64,000 nt of DNA from Paenibacillaceae bacterium (GTDB taxonomy: Bacteria > Bacillota > Clostridia > Lachnospirales > Lachnospiraceae), in NCBI GenBank assembly GCA_015057705.1, contig SVDU01000001.1, forward strand, positions 310,001 to 374,000, written 5' to 3'. Below, piece after piece: positions 60,690-64,000 of the stretch (positions are counted from its first letter, which is position 1; each line of letters opens with the position of its first letter). The notes beneath the pieces are model-generated. The model was not told the origin of the DNA. It did no database searches and saw nothing but the letters and a program-made list of their open reading frames with translations. Both the position numbers and the translations under genes were made by a program.

Positions 60690-62655
60690 ATCCCCAGGCG
60701 GGGACTGCCAGATAAAATGCTGTATCAGGATTCCCATCCCAGGCTGCTTCCTTTACCCATCCCCAGGCTCCGGCCTCGTTCATAACCAGGATATAGGAGT
60801 GTCCGTCCTTTACTGCCCAGCCGATAGGGCAGACTGTTTCTCCAGGACTGACAGAGAAAGCGGGGGTATCTCCTTCCATAGAAGTTGTGACAGGAAATGT
60901 ATGGGATACCACATAATAATTCTCCGGATTCTGATGAAGAAACGAGTTGGTGATCATATCATAATTCTTATTGAAATAAACATTCTGCGGTACTTCCATT
61001 AATTTCCCGTCTTCATAAGACCAAATAAGATCTATGAAGTAACACCCAAACTGGAGAGTAGATCCCATAAATGGAGTATCTGCAGATACTTTTAAAATTC
61101 CATCTCCCTCCGCTGTTAATCCTCCCTCACGGAAAAGAGATCCATTTCCTCCGCAGACCGGACCTGCCAGATCTCCAATCAACTCCAGACTGCCGTTTTG
61201 GTAACGAAAGAAGCTGTATGAGAAAAGGGAATCGGAATCCTGGGTTATATCCAGGTGAAGCTCAATTTGCTGATCCTTTTTATTAAGGTCCAATGCCGTC
61301 AGACTGATGTTGCCCCTTACATTTTCAGGAATCGAGGTCTGGCTCTTGCCATTAATAGAAAGTTTGAGGCTTTTCTCATAAGAATCTTTCGGATCTTCAG
61401 TGCTGCTCCAGCGAATGGTTTCGCAGACACCATCACCATCTAAATCCAGTAGATAATCTTTGTCTGGTTTCAAGGTAACACCTTCATCAGTGATTTCTTT
61501 GTCAGGTAGCTGACTTTCCGCTGTCTTAATCAGCTCCAGATTTTTCTTTTCAATCTCATTTAGAACATCCTCTTTGAAATCAGCGGGAGACGTCTCAGCG
61601 TGATACCATGATTTACTGTTGAAATATTCCTGCAGATCTGCTGCATCAAATTTCCTGCCATGGCGGGCATAGATTTCGTTTCTTGCCAGTCTCAGCATTG
61701 ATGGATCAGCCTCCAGCAAATCTCCTCCCGTGAGATAGCCTGTGCTGCTTTCCGGAAATATATAATCTGGTTGTGCTGTGGCATTTACGGCTTCATCTTC
61801 TGATTTTTGCGCAGCAGCCATGAGCTGTTTCCCATAATCATTGAGTTTATCTTCGATCTGCTTATAAGGGATCAGCGTTTCCGGTTTGGGAGAAGAGCTG
61901 ATTTTCCCCCCATTCCACTGAGAGGATAATAAAATTCCTTCCTTTAAAAGTGCAAACTGGCTGAGGTCGGAAGACATGATCTGGTTCAGAAGGGTGGCGC
62001 TAAAGCCTGCAGATGCCTGATCTGCCGCAGCCTGGGCTAGAGCCAGCTTTAATCCCTCCGGATCATCGGAAAGAGCAGATAGCGTAATCCTCTTTCCATT
62101 TTCCACATCATAAGAACTTAAAAAGGCAAATGTATCATTGCGGTCATTTCCCCTGATATCGGTTCCGTTCTGCTTCAGACTTAAAAGTCTTCCGTCATTT
62201 CGCAGTACCTGATAATCAAAGGTGTAAAGGTAATTTTTCTGTGGATTACCGGCTTTTGCTGGTGGGATTTCCATGGTATCACTGATGAAATTGTTTCGCC
62301 TGGTGTTCTGATCATTCTCTCTAACGTTACGGTTGATGAGATACTGGGAAGTGGGGGTATCAGGAATGATTACCTCCGGCACCCGGCTGTTCCAACGGTA
62401 AATCAGGGCTCCGCGGTCGGTATATTTCTCACTGGTAACCGTAGTCCAGGTTTTTACTGTTACCGGACTGACGCTATTTTCTGTATTTGTTTTTACAGCT
62501 TCCGTACTGCTTTCTTCTTGTGTTGCAGTATCCTGTTTTGTGGTGGATCCAGACGGCTGGGAAGGGGTCTCCCCCAACCGGGAATTCATCCTACATCCGG
62601 ATGCGGTTAAGGAAAGGGCTAGGAGTATAACTGGAAGCAATGGATGTGGTTTCAT
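60688..62655 (-). CDS. YARHG-domain lipoprotein of unknown function
   Basis: A 655-residue exported protein. The signal MKPHPLLPVILLALSLTASGC has a lipobox with lipidated Cys21, followed by a Ser/Thr/Glu linker. Residues about 65-280 resemble a DUF4163/DUF3298-like extracytoplasmic domain (LYTFDYQVLRNDGRLLSLKQ). A YARHG domain lies near residues 325-380 (LARNEIYARHGRKFDAADLQEYFNSKSWYH). A beta-rich region with a calcium-loop-like DLDGDGVCE follows, then an SH3-like end (GAWGWVKEAAWDG). No enzyme motif was seen. GAGGAATGAAG precedes the ATG. The role is probably at the cell envelope. Confidence 0.8.
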   Translation of the reverse strand: MKPHPLLPVILLALSLTASGCRMNSRLGETPSQPSGSTTKQDTATQEESSTEAVKTNTENSVSPVTVKTWTTVTSEKYTDRGALIYRWNSRVPEVIIPDTPTSQYLINRNVRENDQNTRRNNFISDTMEIPPAKAGNPQKNYLYTFDYQVLRNDGRLLSLKQNGTDIRGNDRNDTFAFLSSYDVENGKRITLSALSDDPEGLKLALAQAAADQASAGFSATLLNQIMSSDLSQFALLKEGILLSSQWNGGKISSSPKPETLIPYKQIEDKLNDYGKQLMAAAQKSEDEAVNATAQPDYIFPESSTGYLTGGDLLEADPSMLRLARNEIYARHGRKFDAADLQEYFNSKSWYHAETSPADFKEDVLNEIEKKNLELIKTAESQLPDKEITDEGVTLKPDKDYLLDLDGDGVCETIRWSSTEDPKDSYEKSLKLSINGKSQTSIPENVRGNISLTALDLNKKDQQIELHLDITQDSDSLFSYSFFRYQNGSLELIGDLAGPVCGGNGSLFREGGLTAEGDGILKVSADTPFMGSTLQFGCYFIDLIWSYEDGKLMEVPQNVYFNKNYDMITNSFLHQNPENYYVVSHTFPVTTSMEGDTPAFSVSPGETVCPIGWAVKDGHSYILVMNEAGAWGWVKEAAWDGNPDTAFYLAVPAWG

Positions 62656-62792
62656 ATATCTTCATTCCTCTCTTGTGGTTTATAATAATTATACCATGCT
62701 TTTTTTTCGAAAGACAGTTTTACCATAATTTTATTCCAGACGAGAAAAGCATGTTGGATTCTAAGAAAAGCATTCAGAATTAAAATATTTAT

Positions 62793-62832
62793 CGAACAAA
62801 TGTTTGCAATGCGGTTCATGTTGTGCTATAAT
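62793..62832 (+). promoter_or_regulatory. uvrA promoter with LexA (SOS) box
   Basis: CGAACAAATGTTTG (62793-62806) fits the Gram-positive LexA/DinR consensus CGAACRNRYGTTYG at every position. It overlaps the -35 TTGCAA (62804-62809); 17-base spacer; -10 TATAAT (62827-62832). uvrA should be induced by DNA damage. Confidence 0.85.
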
Positions 62833-62862
62833 GGGAAAAACCGGTTGCTGAGTAACTACAGG

Positions 62863-62888
62863 TGCGGACTTCATATCATAAGTCCGCA
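62863..62888 (+). other. Perfect hairpin in the uvrA leader
   Basis: TGCGGACTT (62863-62871) pairs perfectly with AAGTCCGCA (62880-62888) around CATATCAT. No T-run follows, so it is not a terminator; it may stabilise the mRNA 5' end. Confidence 0.6.
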
Positions 62889-62937
62889 TTCGATTGTTGT
62901 GAGATTAATAAATTTCAGGATATAACAGGAGTACAGT

Positions 62938-64000
62938 ATGGCAAAACAGTATATTAAGATAAGAGGTGCCAATGAGCACAACCTAAAGAACGTGAGTCTG
63001 GACATTCCCAGGAATGAGCTGGTTGTATTAACCGGTCTCAGCGGTTCCGGGAAGTCTTCCCTGGCCTTTGATACCATTTATGCTGAAGGTCAGAGGCGGT
63101 ATATGGAGTCTCTTTCCTCCTATGCGCGGCAGTTCCTTGGTCAGATGGAGAAGCCGGACGTGGAGAGCATTGAAGGTCTGTCACCGGCCATTTCCATTGA
63201 CCAGAAGTCGACCAACCGCAACCCTCGTTCCACAGTCGGTACCGTTACGGAAATTTATGATTATATGAGGCTTCTTTATGCCAGAATCGGTATCCCCCAC
63301 TGTCCAAAGTGCGGAAGAGAGATTCGCAAACAGACCATTGACCAGATGGTGGATCAGATTATGGAGCTGCCTGAGCGGACCAAGATCCAGCTGCTGGCTC
63401 CGGTTGTCCGCGGACGGAAGGGAGAACATGCCAAGGTTCTGGAGAGTGCCCGCAAGAGCGGATACGTAAGAGTCCGTGTTGACGGCAGTCTCTACGAGCT
63501 TTCAGAAGAGATCAAGCTGGACAAGAACATCAAGCACAGTATCGATGTGGTTGTGGACCGTCTGGCTATCCGTGAAGGAATCTCAAAGCGTCTTACCGAT
63601 TCCATTGAGACCGTGATGGAGCTGGCAGGCGGGTTGATGACCGTTGATGTTATTGACGGAGAGCCCATTCATTTCAGCCAGAGCTTTTCCTGCCCGGACT
63701 GCGGAATCAGCATTGATGAAGTGGAGCCAAGAAGCTTCTCCTTTAATAACCCCTTTGGAGCATGTCCGGACTGTTTCGGTCTGGGATATAAGATGGAGTT
63801 TGATGAGGATTTAATGATTCCGGATAAGAGCTTAAGTATTGATCAGGGAGCCATCACAGTGCTGGGCTGGCAGTCCTGTACGGATAAGGGAAGCTATACC
63901 CGTGCAGTCTTAGATGCTCTTGCAAGAGAATATAAGTTCAGTCTTGATACACCTTTCGAGGACTACTCACAGGAAGTTCATGACATTCTGATCCATGGAA
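62938..64000 (+). CDS. uvrA: Excinuclease ABC subunit A (partial, runs off the right edge)
   Basis: The first 354 codons of UvrA, the damage-recognition ATPase of nucleotide excision repair. The N-terminus MAKQYIKIRGANEHNLKNVSL, Walker A GLSGSGKSS (residues 33-41), DTIYAEGQRRYMESLSSYARQFLGQMEKPDVESIEGLSPAISIDQK and the first zinc-finger C-x-x-C (Cys122, Cys125) are all conserved. AACAGGAG precedes the ATG. The gene is open to the end of the window. It is preceded by an SOS box. Confidence 0.96.
   Translation, partial: MAKQYIKIRGANEHNLKNVSLDIPRNELVVLTGLSGSGKSSLAFDTIYAEGQRRYMESLSSYARQFLGQMEKPDVESIEGLSPAISIDQKSTNRNPRSTVGTVTEIYDYMRLLYARIGIPHCPKCGREIRKQTIDQMVDQIMELPERTKIQLLAPVVRGRKGEHAKVLESARKSGYVRVRVDGSLYELSEEIKLDKNIKHSIDVVVDRLAIREGISKRLTDSIETVMELAGGLMTVDVIDGEPIHFSQSFSCPDCGISIDEVEPRSFSFNNPFGACPDCFGLGYKMEFDEDLMIPDKSLSIDQGAITVLGWQSCTDKGSYTRAVLDALAREYKFSLDTPFEDYSQEVHDILIHG

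Noticed and set aside
60688-62655. Candidate jetD downstream of jetC
   Set aside because: It is on the opposite strand, has a lipoprotein signal and YARHG domain, and shows no TOPRIM-like motif.

Overview
The window looks like chromosome of a low-to-mid-GC Firmicute, most likely a Lachnospiraceae / Clostridium-cluster XIVa relative (Lacrimispora- or Hungatella-like). This is inferred from gene content, AAGGAGG-type ribosome binding sites, TTGACA/TATAAT promoters, a Bacillus-type SOS box and the classical Gram-positive rimP-nusA-ylxR-ylxQ-infB-rbfA-nrnA-truB-ribF cluster. No rRNA, tRNA, insertion sequence, prophage or CRISPR array was seen.

Layout. 1-8.4 kb: a partial regulator-like gene running off the left edge, an Old-Yellow-Enzyme/enoate reductase, a cupin protein, and a minus-strand operon of one P-type ATPase with Na,K-ATPase-like ion-site residues plus two TrkA/RCK proteins. 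7.6-11.5 kb: RpiR regulator divergent from a beta-glucoside PTS and a GH1 6-phospho-beta-glucosidase. 11.6-15.3 kb: a MATE exporter followed by a MerR regulator remnant, a GNAT acetyltransferase and an ArsR-type regulator. 15.3-23.3 kb: a peptide-use locus (M3 oligopeptidase, OppABCDF-type transporter, small membrane protein). 23.3-28.9 kb: a second MATE protein, a RelE/ParE toxin-antitoxin pair, MarR plus pirin, and an SsuBC-type ABC pair. 29-38 kb: the translation/ribosome-maturation cluster, in which IF-2 carries about 21 [11 protein letters not shown]-type repeats. 38-44 kb: an SH3/NlpC-P60 cell-wall hydrolase and a complete branched-chain amino acid transporter (livJHMGF order on the minus strand). 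44-46 kb: an AT-rich patch with a small secreted protein and a TraX-family membrane protein. 46-53 kb: CTP synthase and a BMP-type (NupNOPQ-like) nucleoside ABC transporter. 53-64 kb: FtsH, a three-gene SMC system (jetA-jetB-jetC), a YARHG lipoprotein and the start of uvrA with an SOS box.

Most notable: (i) jetABC is a Wadjet/MksBEF-like kleisin-KITE-SMC operon with no jetD nuclease gene, closed by a terminator and a convergent unrelated gene; (ii) a Na,K-ATPase-like P2 pump is co-transcribed with two RCK proteins that normally gate K+ channels/transporters, while no TrkH/KtrB is present; (iii) IF-2 has a long glycine/glutamine/arginine repeat encoded by a 33-bp-type minisatellite; (iv) several promoters show operators placed on core elements (marR with a perfect 20-bp palindrome and an apparently leaderless mRNA, the toxin-antitoxin promoter, uvrA SOS box); (v) two promoter-terminator units upstream of bmpA and jetA could make short RNAs or act as attenuators.

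Functions come from motif and family recognition by eye; no database search was run. Start codons were moved from the longest possible reading frame where a ribosome binding site and family N-terminus favoured an internal start.
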